From positions 10,770 to 74,769 of the forward strand of contig DETK01000045.1 of NCBI GenBank assembly GCA_002361615.1: 64,000 bases of DNA. Reading direction: 5' to 3'. Each line of letters begins with the position of its first letter. The first letter of the stretch is position 1. Positions 24,320 through 32,887 of the stretch are shown here, piece after piece. The DNA is from Bacteroidales bacterium UBA3290. GTDB lineage: Bacteria > Bacteroidota > Bacteroidia > Bacteroidales > UBA932. The notes under the pieces are model-generated. The model was not told where the DNA came from and searched no databases. It was given only the letters and a program-made list of their open reading frames with translations. The position numbers were made by a program, and so were the translations under genes.

Positions 24320-25261
24320 TCAAATAGGGAGACGCGACACCTTGAGCGAGGTATCGATTGTCTCATAGATGAAGAATTGACGGATCTGGTCTGTTTCGAA
24401 ACCGGTGGATTCGTAAAGGCCGTCCTGCAATTCCACTTTTTTGATGAATTCCTTCAATTCCGCAACAACGGACAACAGCTGCTTCAAAAAAGCATCTTCG
24501 TCCATTTCATTGTCCAGCGTTTTCCGGAACGACCAGGTCCCGTCGTGCCAGGGTATAACCTCAATGTCATAATTGCTCTGGAACTTGGCCACTGCATCAT
24601 TCACGGTCTTTGCCTCACGGTCAACGAAAATGCGTTTCATCTCGACAAACAGCAGAGCCCCGGCAAAGTGGTAAGAGCCGACCAGCACGATTTCATTCTC
24701 GCAAATGAACAGGCAGGGTTCGCTCATCCAGTCCAGCGTCTTGATCCTTTCGCACTGGAAACCTTCCGCCCGGAGGATACGCTCCACATCATACAGCGTC
24801 AGCGGGTTTTCCGCTTCCACTTCCTCGAAATAAGGGCAGTCTTCATCGACGAAACAATAATCCTTCCTGTCAACACAGGACAGGATCCACAGGATTTCGC
24901 CCAAAAAGGCATTACGGAATGACCGCTCATCTTCCGCATCCTCCTGAAGATACTCTTTCCTGCAGACGCAGGATCCTTCGTATTCCACAAGGAGAGACGC
25001 AGAGGCGTTCTCACCCTCTCCCAGCGTAACTGTCATTTCAAAGCCATCGGCAAGAGCGGTATGCTCTTCACATTTTCTGTCCTGTGCATCCAGGACCAGC
25101 ACGACGGACGGATCCTTGCGGAGGCGCGCGATGATGTTCGTCCGGTTCTGGACGGCGTCAATGCCGCTCCCTGGAAGTGTCGTCGTCGTGGTGATGTCCT
25201 CGTGGACAAAACAGCCACCCGTTTTTCGGATGACGGTCACATATTGTTGCTTTTCTTCCAT
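24320..25261 (-). CDS. cytoplasmic protein with a YbjN-like C-terminal half
   Basis: A 313-residue protein without signal peptide or TM segment. The C-terminal half (about 155-290; LTLYDVERILRAEGFQCERI, ICENEIVLVGSYHFAGALLFVEMKRIF, VNDAVAKFQSNYDIEVIPWHDGTWSFRKTL, DAFLKQLLSVVAELKEFIKKV) has the alternating helix/strand pattern of YbjN or type III secretion chaperone-like folds; this is inferred by eye, not established. The N-terminal half is unassigned. It begins 81 bp downstream of the CHAT gene in the same direction and may belong to that operon. Confidence 0.6.
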   Translation of the reverse strand: MEEKQQYVTVIRKTGGCFVHEDITTTTTLPGSGIDAVQNRTNIIARLRKDPSVVLVLDAQDRKCEEHTALADGFEMTVTLGEGENASASLLVEYEGSCVCRKEYLQEDAEDERSFRNAFLGEILWILSCVDRKDYCFVDEDCPYFEEVEAENPLTLYDVERILRAEGFQCERIKTLDWMSEPCLFICENEIVLVGSYHFAGALLFVEMKRIFVDREAKTVNDAVAKFQSNYDIEVIPWHDGTWSFRKTLDNEMDEDAFLKQLLSVVAELKEFIKKVELQDGLYESTGFETDQIRQFFIYETIDTSLKVSRLPI

Positions 25262-25342
25262 TTATTCGTCCAGGCGTTTTTATCTGCCTTCACGGAATAA
25301 ATGTCAATGCACAAGCGGAGGTAAACAGGAAAGCGGGAAAAC

Positions 25343-26587
25343 TCAATCGAGCATAATAAAGGGCGCCCAATACACCGGATCATTGAAATCCGCGCTGTCC
25401 ATAAGAGCCTTTCGCGCCCGGTCAAGCGATTCGTGCTTGGTCTTTCCATCGAAAAGATGGGTATAGAATACCTTCATGAACTCAGCCGTCGCCCGGTCGT
25501 TTACGCTCCACAGCGTCATCAGCAGCGTCTGGGCGCCAGCTTCTTTGAACGCACTTTGGAGTCCCAGAATGCCGTCTTGCGTAACCGTTCCCAACGCCGT
25601 ATTGCAAGCTGCCAGCACCAACAAACAGCAATAGCGCATATCCAACCCGGCAATCTCTTCCGCGTAAAGCAAGCCATCGTTCAAGCCGAAAGGCATTTTC
25701 TCTCCCCGGATCGTATGTCCCGCACCGGAAAAAAGAAGACCGCAACTCTTATATAGTTTCCGTTTATAGGCAGCCTCATCCTCCCCGGGATACGTCCTGA
25801 AGGGGATATTGAATGTGTGGGTGGACAGGTGCATCACATACTCGTGGTCCCGCCGTGTATCACCGCGGAACAACTCTTCCAAAGCCCTCGGCCCCGTATT
25901 GGGAGAAGACAGCCAGGTACGGATACGATAAATAAACTTGATTTCTTCCCTGCTCGCTTTCAAGTTGCCGTATCCGGCACGAGTTCCGTCATCGGCCTGG
26001 CCAAACGAGATCCCTGACAGCGGCAGTCCCTGGCAATCTTCGATGAAAGACTGCATGGCAGGAAATGCATGGCAAGACCATCCGTAGTAATTCATCTGGT
26101 CAAAGTCAGCTTCATAGTTCATCCCACCATACAAGCGGATGGTATAATAGCGGTGCCTCTTCGGATCGGAAGGCAGTGCACTGACATCCGATACCCGAAA
26201 AAAATGATATCGCTCGAAAAGTCGATGCCCGCTGTCATCCATCAAGGCGGCCAAATTGACCAGATACAGTTTTCCGGCCGGTGAGAAATAAATGCGGTCC
26301 CCTTTTTTCAGATAGGCCTTCAACGGCGAAAACAGAAGAGTAAATGCGGCTTTTGCCGTTTCTCCCCGATAGAGAGAAGCATCTGTTGGAAGCGCGTCCA
26401 ACTCCTTTTCCGCACATATGCGGACAGACTTCGGTTCGCGCCAGCCACTACGGTTTATACTGGCATAGCAAAAGCCATCCTGAATCTGGTACGCAACGGT
26501 AACTTCACCTCGTCGGGATTGCGCAACACCCCCGAATGGCAAGCATACAGCCAGAAAGAAGCACAGGAACCGAGTCAAACGTATCAT
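25343..26587 (-). CDS. exported CHAT-domain cysteine protease
   Basis: A 414-residue protein with signal peptide (MIRLTRFLCFFLAVCLPFGGVAQS). Residues 90-140 show the CHAT entry pattern (KKGDRIYFSPAGKLYLVNLAALM). The catalytic dyad is visible: His257 in VMHLSTHTFN and Cys329 in LLVLAACNTALG, followed by GILGLQSAFKEAGAQTLLMTLWSVND and the terminal VYWAPFIMLD. CHAT proteases belong to the caspase/separase clan. The frame is open upstream, but ATG at 26587 overlaps the stop of the membrane-protein gene by ATGA. It is the fourth gene of the left caspase-sigma-membrane-CHAT set. Unlike the right-hand CHAT protein it has no clear TPR region. Confidence 0.88.
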   Translation of the reverse strand: MIRLTRFLCFFLAVCLPFGGVAQSRRGEVTVAYQIQDGFCYASINRSGWREPKSVRICAEKELDALPTDASLYRGETAKAAFTLLFSPLKAYLKKGDRIYFSPAGKLYLVNLAALMDDSGHRLFERYHFFRVSDVSALPSDPKRHRYYTIRLYGGMNYEADFDQMNYYGWSCHAFPAMQSFIEDCQGLPLSGISFGQADDGTRAGYGNLKASREEIKFIYRIRTWLSSPNTGPRALEELFRGDTRRDHEYVMHLSTHTFNIPFRTYPGEDEAAYKRKLYKSCGLLFSGAGHTIRGEKMPFGLNDGLLYAEEIAGLDMRYCCLLVLAACNTALGTVTQDGILGLQSAFKEAGAQTLLMTLWSVNDRATAEFMKVFYTHLFDGKTKHESLDRARKALMDSADFNDPVYWAPFIMLD

Positions 26588-27102
26588 AACTGTTCCAACA
26601 GGGAGGACGCTTCCGGTGCAAATGCGCCGCCTCCGGCCGCAATGGCTTTCAGCAAGCGGCGAGACCGAAAATACTGGCCTTTGCGCAGGGCACAAACGGC
26701 CTCAAGCAAATCAAGTTCCTGCCGGTCAATATCCAGTTGCACCATATACTCCGGATCGAAGGAGGAAGGATTAGCCAATTCCAGCGAAAGTTTCTGGCGG
26801 GCGGCGACAATAGCATCCTGCGCCTGGTCAATTTCTCTTTCCTGCATCAGCGCCGTGATCTGAGAACCACCTTTCTGTCCGGATACAGGGTCAAAAGCGT
26901 ACCCTACCTTGCGTGCATCGCTGCCGAGTTTCAATCCGACACCCGAGAAAACGATGAGGCTTGCAGCCACGGCGATCGCCGTCCGGAGCCACAACTTGCG
27001 ACGCTGAACCTTCCGCTCCAGCGTTTCCAGATGCGTTATTGCGCCCCGCTCAAAGACGGCCGCTTCAATCAGGTCATTCAAGGACTCATGATCAGTATTC
27101 AT
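26584..27102 (-). CDS. one-pass membrane protein, probable sigma-factor partner (left cassette)
   Basis: A 172-residue protein. The cytoplasmic N-terminus (about 1-55) includes basic KVQRRKLWLR, then one TM helix (TAIAVAASLIVFSGVGLKL), then a helical outer domain ending LDLLEAVCALRKGQYFRSRRLLKAIAAGGGAFAPEASSLLEQL, which resembles a TPR-like half. The same C-terminal pattern ends the membrane protein at 57334-58029, so the two are paralogues. The start overlaps the sigma gene by 11 bp; the TTG at 27108 is a less likely start. An anti-sigma role is inferred from position and topology only. Confidence 0.72.
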   Translation of the reverse strand: MNTDHESLNDLIEAAVFERGAITHLETLERKVQRRKLWLRTAIAVAASLIVFSGVGLKLGSDARKVGYAFDPVSGQKGGSQITALMQEREIDQAQDAIVAARQKLSLELANPSSFDPEYMVQLDIDRQELDLLEAVCALRKGQYFRSRRLLKAIAAGGGAFAPEASSLLEQL

Positions 27103-27670
27103 AGCCAAGTTCTTTAAAGCGTTTTCTCAGAAAGCCGATTAGTTTTTGCGTACAACGCGACCGCTGCGTCGTTACTGTCCGCGCATTGGCATAGTGCATA
27201 ATGGAAGCGATCTCTTCGTGGCTTTTCTCATAATAGATGGCCAGATACAACAGTTTGGAACACGGCATCTTCATTTCCTTGACCGCCGAGCGGATGACCG
27301 CGAGTTTCTCGTTTTTCTCAAAATCGGACTCCTCATCCACAACAGCATCATAGCGCATCACGTAATCCGTATCGAAGGTAAGCGGGGTCTGCCGTTTCCG
27401 ATAATCATTGAGCGACATCCACTTGCCCGTGTTGATGATGTATGCCTGCAATTTTTCGTCGGGAAGTCCGTCGCGGCCAATACGGCCAGTTCGAACGTTG
27501 TTGTACAATGCCGCCAGGGCACGATGGTACAAGTCCAGAGCCTGTTCTGCGCCAATCGGATACGCCTTACATATCACACCGATGAATACGCTCTTGTAAG
27601 CGCGGTAGATTTCATCGAAGGCACGACGGTCTCCGTCGATCAAACGGTTGATATAATCCTTAGCGGCCAT
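27092..27670 (-). CDS. ECF-like sigma factor (left cassette)
   Basis: A 192-residue sigma-70-like protein. Region 2-like: INRLIDGDRRAFDEIYRAYKSVFIGVICKAYPIGAEQALDLYHRALAALYNNV. The region 4-like helix-turn-helix is MKMPCSKLLYLAIYYEKSHEEIASIMHYANARTVTTQRSRCTQKL. The KxPC...YYxKSxxEIA...TQ(K/R)xxC signature is shared with the sigma factor at 56745-57302. It overlaps the caspase gene by 11 bp upstream and the membrane-protein gene by 11 bp downstream, so translation of the cassette is tightly coupled. Confidence 0.82.
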   Translation of the reverse strand: MAAKDYINRLIDGDRRAFDEIYRAYKSVFIGVICKAYPIGAEQALDLYHRALAALYNNVRTGRIGRDGLPDEKLQAYIINTGKWMSLNDYRKRQTPLTFDTDYVMRYDAVVDEESDFEKNEKLAVIRSAVKEMKMPCSKLLYLAIYYEKSHEEIASIMHYANARTVTTQRSRCTQKLIGFLRKRFKELGYEY

Positions 27671-28553
27671 CGAACAATTTCCGGGATTTCATCTTTTCAG
27701 GGATCACGAACCAAGGGGTCTGCGACTTTCCTTTCGGCAACGGGAGCTGGCGGTACTGCACAAGAAGGGCATCGCACAACTGTCCGGCTGTCATTCCAGG
27801 TTCCAGACAGCGGCTAAGCGCGTAAGTTAGGCGGCCATACCGCCGGCCATTTACCTCCACTTCAAAATTAGTCTGAAATTCCTTGCAGGCGCTGAGGCTG
27901 ATCCAACTTACGGGATTCACGCCCGGCTTGGTCGTCGTCCCATAAAAAGGCTGCTCAAACACATCAACTGCGCCCCGGAATGGCGGAAGCGGCGCATCGG
28001 CATCATCCCGGGAAACGTCTCCGCTATGGCACGCATCCGCCACGAGAAGGACGGTTCCCCGCCGACCGACTGCCTGATGGATCCGATGCAGCAAAGCGTT
28101 GATTGTGTCATCAATCAGGTGCCGGTCTCCCTTATAGCCGCGCCAATTATAGGAAATGAATGCATCATACGGGACCAAGGCCTCGTCCAGCCGGTCTTTC
28201 GGATCGCGAAGCGCCTCATCTCCGTCCTGGTCGGTTATCTGCTGCCCGTGGCAACTGAAATGTATGTACACCTGGTCACCGGGGCGGGCATCAGCCGCAA
28301 GTTGTTCCAACGCCGACACAATGGCCGCACGAGTGGCCTTGGACTCTTCAAGCAGGCTGATATTGGAAACCGGAAAGCCGCATCGGGAGAGCGTCGCCAG
28401 CACCAGCGCCTTGTCATTCTGCGAAGAGAGCGTATTCCAGCCGGACTCGGGCGGATAGGCGCCGATGCATACGACCAGCGCGCGTTTTGTGCCGCCGGAT
28501 GCTTCGAAGCCCAAAAGGCAGAGCAGCAGGAACAAGAGATACGCTTTCTTCAT
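27660..28553 (-). CDS. exported caspase-family (C14) protease (left cassette)
   Basis: A 297-residue protein with signal peptide (MKKAYLLFLLLCLLGFEASG). The p20 caspase fold is evident: TKRALVVCIGAYPPESGWNTLSSQNDKALV, VYIHFSCHGQQITD with catalytic His102, and VLLVADACHSGDVSRD with catalytic Cys175. DACHSG with the preceding aspartate resembles metacaspases, which cleave after Arg/Lys (family knowledge). The stop overlaps the sigma gene by 11 bp. The start overlaps the upstream gene by ATGA. The paralogue is at 55879-56742. Confidence 0.92.
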   Translation of the reverse strand: MKKAYLLFLLLCLLGFEASGGTKRALVVCIGAYPPESGWNTLSSQNDKALVLATLSRCGFPVSNISLLEESKATRAAIVSALEQLAADARPGDQVYIHFSCHGQQITDQDGDEALRDPKDRLDEALVPYDAFISYNWRGYKGDRHLIDDTINALLHRIHQAVGRRGTVLLVADACHSGDVSRDDADAPLPPFRGAVDVFEQPFYGTTTKPGVNPVSWISLSACKEFQTNFEVEVNGRRYGRLTYALSRCLEPGMTAGQLCDALLVQYRQLPLPKGKSQTPWFVIPEKMKSRKLFDGR

Positions 28554-29200
28554 TTTTCAGCCTCCCGGGAAGCCAGATCCCCCGCTTTTCGGTCGTAGAA
28601 ACGCCATACGACCACGTGTTCGTGTCCCAGCGTGTTTTCGTATATACTGACGGTGACGGAGCCAAACGACTCTTTCGGATCATCCTGCCCGGGAACCTGA
28701 TACAAGCGCAACAGCACGCCCCCCTTGGGAAGGCAAAGGTACTTCGTGACACGGCCCCTCGCGGACATCTCGACAAGGGTGTTGTTGAGCGATGGCTGCT
28801 CGTATTGGAAATGCTTATACCGGGCCCGTGTCTCATCCAATAAACGGTCGGCAGCTTCAATGGCCTCATCCTCATCGATCATCTCCCGGATCACGACCTC
28901 CACTTCATAGACCGTCTTGGACTTGCAGGACGCAGTCAGATGGACGACAGCGGGATTGCCATCATAATTTCCCAGCAGAAACGCCTCCTTGCACGAGCCA
29001 TAGAAAATCTGGTCCTCCTCCCGCTCCTTGTCAAGTTTGAAACCCTGCCGCTTGAGCTGCTTCACAAACTCCTTGTACGGCGTTCCCAGTTGAATGCCGC
29101 TGAAACTGACGCGGGTTTCCTGCGCCGCAGCGGGAAATGACGCTAAAAGCAGGAATCCGGACAGGATAACAGAAAAAAAGGAAATCAGCTTGCGGTTCAT
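28550..29200 (-). CDS. secreted protein of unknown function upstream of the caspase
   Basis: A 216-residue protein with signal peptide (MNRKLISFFSVILSGFLLLASFPAAAQ). The mature start VSFSGIQLGTPYKEFVKQLKRQGFKLDKEREEDQIFYG is reminiscent of small envelope proteins that monitor or bind partners, but no domain is recognised. Its stop overlaps the caspase ATG by ATGA and its start is 1 bp after the ATPase stop, so it is in the same transcription unit. A partner or inhibitor of the caspase is one possibility (inference). Confidence 0.65.
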   Translation of the reverse strand: MNRKLISFFSVILSGFLLLASFPAAAQETRVSFSGIQLGTPYKEFVKQLKRQGFKLDKEREEDQIFYGSCKEAFLLGNYDGNPAVVHLTASCKSKTVYEVEVVIREMIDEDEAIEAADRLLDETRARYKHFQYEQPSLNNTLVEMSARGRVTKYLCLPKGGVLLRLYQVPGQDDPKESFGSVTVSIYENTLGHEHVVVWRFYDRKAGDLASREAEK

Positions 29201-29201
29201 A

Positions 29202-30407
29202 TCAATACAAAAAGCCAAAGGCCCAAAGCGGAATTTTCTTATAGACAGCACTCTCGATGTCATCGGCTGCGACATAACCGTTTTCTTCGTCCTTTACCTG
29301 CCGGAAAGACTTGTCGGGGCCGCCCACTTCAACCACCACGTTGCGGTCAATGCGGAAGTCGCCGGTCGTCAGGCCGCCATACTCGACCTGGTGCCCGGCA
29401 CCGGCAAGTTGGTTGCAGAAGAAAGACTCCCGGACAGTGCCGACCTCCGGCTCGACGGAGGAAAGCGTATAGATGAGGTTTGGATTGTCGAGCAGAATCT
29501 TGTCGGGTTTCTGCAGATCGCTGGTCGTTGACAAGTCCGTAAACAGCCTACGGATGAGTTTAGCCTCTTCCAGATTCTTCATATAGCGCAGCGTCGTGGG
29601 GCGCTGGATGCCGATATTCCGCGAAATCTTGGATATGTCCACTTGGAACGGAACGATCTGCGAGAGAACCGGCAGAAGCGCCTTGACTTTCCGCGTATTG
29701 CCCACCTCCAGCCCGCGGTGGGCCGTCAGTTCGGACTCTATGATATAATTCACCACACCCTGGACTTTGTTCTGATAGACGCCCTGCTCTTCAAAATAAA
29801 AAGGATAATAGCCTGCGCGGAGATAGTTTTTGAAAAACTCCAACGGGCGCACCTGTTTGCAGACGTTCACACAGAAGGCGGAAGCCCCGGAAAGCAACGC
29901 GTCCAAAGAAATCGGTTCCAGCCGGAGACCGGTCTCAAACCACAGATATTCCCGGAATGAGAGACCCGGCATTTCGTATTCGACCAGACGGCGGGACAGG
30001 TCTGCCTGCCCGTCGTTGATTCGCAGCAGGGACGACCCGCTGACGACAACGTGAAGGCCACGGTACAAGTCGTAAATCTCCTTCAATTCCCGGCTCCAGT
30101 TGTCGTACTTGTGGATCTCATCGATAAAAAGGTGCGTTCCTCCTTCGCGGACGAATTTCGCCGCCGTATCCACCAACGTATGGTCGGTGAAATATCCCGT
30201 ATCGGCCGAGCAATACAGGACGTGGCGGTCCCCCTCTGCGAAATGCTTGCGGATATATTGCAACATCAGCGTGGATTTGCCCACACCTTTCGGCCCTTTG
30301 ATTCCAATTAACCGACTCCGCCAGTCAATCCTGTCCATCAGCCCCCGGATGTACGCTATCGGAACCTGTGAGACATACAAATCGTGTAACGCAAATAACT
30401 TTTCCAT
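29202..30407 (-). CDS. AAA ATPase with DUF4143 C-terminal domain
   Basis: A 401-residue cytoplasmic protein. Walker A is GPKGVGKST (about 37-45), Walker B is THLFIDEIHK (about 91-100), and sensor SGSSLLRI follows. After about 200 comes the DUF4143 region with a winged-helix-like segment (ISKISRNIGIQRPTTLRYMKNLEEAKLI) and a restriction-fold-like C-terminus (GDFRIDRNVVVEVGGPDKSFRQV). This family is very common in Bacteroidales; its function is unclear. It heads the long minus-strand run and has a two-part promoter with a palindrome in its leader. Confidence 0.9.
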   Translation of the reverse strand: MEKLFALHDLYVSQVPIAYIRGLMDRIDWRSRLIGIKGPKGVGKSTLMLQYIRKHFAEGDRHVLYCSADTGYFTDHTLVDTAAKFVREGGTHLFIDEIHKYDNWSRELKEIYDLYRGLHVVVSGSSLLRINDGQADLSRRLVEYEMPGLSFREYLWFETGLRLEPISLDALLSGASAFCVNVCKQVRPLEFFKNYLRAGYYPFYFEEQGVYQNKVQGVVNYIIESELTAHRGLEVGNTRKVKALLPVLSQIVPFQVDISKISRNIGIQRPTTLRYMKNLEEAKLIRRLFTDLSTTSDLQKPDKILLDNPNLIYTLSSVEPEVGTVRESFFCNQLAGAGHQVEYGGLTTGDFRIDRNVVVEVGGPDKSFRQVKDEENGYVAADDIESAVYKKIPLWAFGFLY

Positions 30408-30414
30408 CGTACTT

Positions 30415-30430
30415 GTATTTTACAAAATAC
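30415..30430. promoter_or_regulatory. 16-bp palindrome in the ATPase leader, possible operator
   Basis: GTATTTT-AC-AAAATAC, 7-bp arms around a 2-bp centre, sits between the -7 element and the ATPase ATG, overlapping the -7 box by one base. This placement suits a repressor site. Confidence 0.4.
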
Positions 30431-30459
30431 AAATTTAGACAATTTTTGTATAATGCAAA
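30430..30459 (-). promoter_or_regulatory. Bacteroidota-type promoter of the ATPase-caspase operon
   Basis: On the minus strand TTTG (30459-30456), an 18-bp spacer, then TAAATTTG (30437-30430), 22 bp before the ATPase ATG. No other convincing promoter is seen before the caspase gene, so this may drive the whole left system. Confidence 0.55.
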
Positions 30460-30547
30460 ATACATTTCTCAATCCAGCATATTCTCGAGTATTATTCGGC
30501 AATAAGCGATGCTCCCCACACCAGGTATCTTTCATCAACTTACCATT

Positions 30548-31990
30548 CTACACAGGTTCAAGTTTAAACGAAAAGAATTGTCCTTTCCAATTCTTCCCAG
30601 AACCAGAAAATGTACCATACCTATATCTAGGTATTATACCCTCATACACGGCACTTATGCCCTCACCCAATTTACTGCCTTTTACGGGATTTTTCAGATC
30701 TCTTTCTTCAATCAGAACATGAATCTCCGCTCCTTCTCTATACATCCTCTTAATCGTTAATTCTAAACTATATGCAGAATAAATGATTATCCCCTTTCTG
30801 GCATCAAAATTCAATATCACTTTAGAGATTGGAACATTCTGTTTCTTTGTACTGTTTGAAAGTGGATCCCCCATAGTGACTATAGCAGAGCCCGAATAAG
30901 ATATAGATCCTTTAGGCATAGGTGGATATGGCCAGACGAAGAAAAGGGAAAAGCAAATTCCCAAAATGGCAGTTACTACGAATGGTTTAGTCCAATTTAT
31001 GTCAACTTCCGCATCAGTTTGTTGGTCATAAGATTTGCGTAAATAAAGAGACTCCGGACTAGAAGGAACTTCCATACAAACGCCATACTGAATACAGGTA
31101 GTTATAATTACCCAGCTATTTGTATAACGCAATGGGCGTCCGTTTTCATCATAAAAAGCATTTTGGACATAACGGAGGATAGCTTTATTCTCATTTGTGA
31201 ACTTTATTGCTTCAAAGCCAATAGCTCCATTTAAAAAGGCTAAGAAGAAACCGCTAAAGATACCAAATAATCCCCTTTCGTAGAAATCGCTCCCTAAAAA
31301 TCTTATAGACAAAAACATCGCCACGACTATGAAAGTCACAATAATATAGACTGCAGTGGTACAAAGGGTCTTTTTAGTGCGTTGTGTTTTGTAATATCTA
31401 GATAGTAGTTTAGTATTATTAGAAATAAATCGTTCAATCCACTTGTTCTCTGAATCTATAGCCATCAAAACCAATTGCCTTTTCTGCGCTTCTTGACGTT
31501 CTTTTTGTTCTCTTGCTTCATCTTCTCTTCTTCTGCGGGCCGCTTCTTCTCTCCTTTGTCTTTCTTGTTCTTCTTTTCGTTTAAGGGCCTCAATCTTTTG
31601 TCTTTCAGCCTCTTCTCGAAATTTTATTTGTTTTTCTTGTTCTAACTTATCTAAATAATCCTGTCGGTTAGTGCCACACTGGTTGCAATTATCATATTGT
31701 GAAGAGTAAGACCTACCACACTTAGGACAAGTAACATAAAGACGCGTACGGCAAATCGGGCAAAAAACAGAATCGTCAGGGATAATTTCGCCACAACTGT
31801 AGCATAGCATATTCTTAGAATCAGTTACAGAAATACCCCCTGGTGTAGTACCACCAGACGATAAAGGGCTACTACCCATAGTATCGGGATTAAAACCATT
31901 GAAGGAACCTAATCCTTCAACCCGATCTATCCCACAATGCTGACATTTCAGGCCATCGCCAAAGTCCTTTCCGCAATGATTACACCTCAT
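30548..31990 (-). CDS. zinc-ribbon, coiled-coil membrane protein of unknown function
   Basis: A 480-residue protein. The N-terminus carries three zinc ribbons with paired CxxC motifs: CNHC/CQHC, CYSC/CPIC and CPKC/CNQC. About residues 115-180 form a charged coiled coil (EREEAARRRREDEAREQKERQE type). Three TM segments follow: TAVYIIVTFIVVAMFLSI, LFGIFSGFFLAFLNGAIGF and FVVTAILGICFSLFFVW. The C-terminal 120 residues are beta-rich. The base composition is much more AT-rich than the core. Its start overlaps the J-domain-like gene stop by ATGA. Confidence 0.75.
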   Translation of the reverse strand: MRCNHCGKDFGDGLKCQHCGIDRVEGLGSFNGFNPDTMGSSPLSSGGTTPGGISVTDSKNMLCYSCGEIIPDDSVFCPICRTRLYVTCPKCGRSYSSQYDNCNQCGTNRQDYLDKLEQEKQIKFREEAERQKIEALKRKEEQERQRREEAARRRREDEAREQKERQEAQKRQLVLMAIDSENKWIERFISNNTKLLSRYYKTQRTKKTLCTTAVYIIVTFIVVAMFLSIRFLGSDFYERGLFGIFSGFFLAFLNGAIGFEAIKFTNENKAILRYVQNAFYDENGRPLRYTNSWVIITTCIQYGVCMEVPSSPESLYLRKSYDQQTDAEVDINWTKPFVVTAILGICFSLFFVWPYPPMPKGSISYSGSAIVTMGDPLSNSTKKQNVPISKVILNFDARKGIIIYSAYSLELTIKRMYREGAEIHVLIEERDLKNPVKGSKLGEGISAVYEGIIPRYRYGTFSGSGKNWKGQFFSFKLEPV

Positions 31991-32289
31991 AGAGACATTT
32001 CTTTATTAAGATATAAATGAGAGGCTTTTTCCTTAACTATTCGCAATAATCGGATGTCTGTACGACAATTCTGCAATTCCTTGAAAAGATTCTCAGCTAA
32101 TTCGATTGTCTTTTTATCGGCACCAACAAAACAATCTGGGTGTAGAAGAGCGGAAAGTTCTTTATAAAGTTCGTCAGCCTCATCTCTGCTGGATAGATTA
32201 CCGAATAACCGAGAAAAATCAGGCGCCTCAGACTTTATCTTTTCACCTATTTTTTCTTCTATAGTCTTTTTCTTAAAGAATTGCCACAT
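31987..32289 (-). CDS. small J-domain-like protein
   Basis: A 100-residue protein. The segment DEADELYKELSALLHPDCFVGADKKTIELAENLFKELQNCRTD has the helix II - HPD - helix III pattern of DnaJ J-domains, with the HPD intact, although the rest is divergent. J-domains stimulate Hsp70 ATPases, so it may recruit DnaK (inference). Its stop overlaps the zinc-ribbon gene by ATGA; the upstream 143-residue gene ends 4 bp before its start. Confidence 0.6.
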   Translation of the reverse strand: MWQFFKKKTIEEKIGEKIKSEAPDFSRLFGNLSSRDEADELYKELSALLHPDCFVGADKKTIELAENLFKELQNCRTDIRLLRIVKEKASHLYLNKEMSL

Positions 32290-32293
32290 AACA

Positions 32294-32725
32294 CTACATT
32301 TCGATTAGATTAAGATTCTTCTTTACTGCATCTAATAGGCCTCCAAGATGGACAAAGTCTTTTATTGCCCACTCCCCTGATCGACCCGATCTAATATCTT
32401 TTATGATAAGTGTATCCCAATGAAGAGCCCAAAGCCAGCGGACAACGCTTTCGCTATAGAGAACTGTTTTACCTATCAGAAAAATATCTTCTTGGGGAAC
32501 ATCATCACCAGCTATTACTTCTATAATAAACCCGCTAGCGATGACAGGGGCTGACAACTCGTGACGATATCGAGAATCTGAACTGCCATAACCTGTTTTG
32601 GCCTTCAATAATGCGTTAACTGATAGATTATGAAAATTAATCTTAGCATTATCGTTAAAGTTGTCTATGAACTTCTTCCTTAACGATGAGTCTCTAAACC
32701 AATTGATTATCTGACGCCATTTCAT
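32294..32725 (-). CDS. protein of unknown function
   Basis: A 143-residue soluble protein with no signal peptide. MKWRQIINWFRDSSLRKKFIDNFN begins it; the middle has a hydrophobic strand stretch (APVIASGFIIEVIAGDDVPQEDIFLIGKTVLYSESVV). No domain recognised. It is the first gene of a three-gene AT-rich set with the J-domain-like and zinc-ribbon proteins. About 160 bp of AT-rich DNA upstream contains no clear promoter. Confidence 0.6.
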   Translation of the reverse strand: MKWRQIINWFRDSSLRKKFIDNFNDNAKINFHNLSVNALLKAKTGYGSSDSRYRHELSAPVIASGFIIEVIAGDDVPQEDIFLIGKTVLYSESVVRWLWALHWDTLIIKDIRSGRSGEWAIKDFVHLGGLLDAVKKNLNLIEM

Positions 32726-32887
32726 TATTCTGAAGCTTTTCTATAAAATATGGAATCTTCGGTATAGCCAACTGCGATAATATTATGGGAAAACTGTTCG
32801 ATCTTTTTCAATATCGTCTATGTTGAATATGTTATTTGTATTGTGATATATGTCAATTGGCAAAAAACATTAACACACAAATAAAAA

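Noticed and set aside
25343..28553. A type III-E CRISPR (Craspase) locus because of the CHAT protease and sigma factor
   Set aside because: There is no gRAMP/Cas7-11, Csx30, Csx31 or repeat array. The CHAT protein has a signal peptide and lacks the expected TPR fusion.
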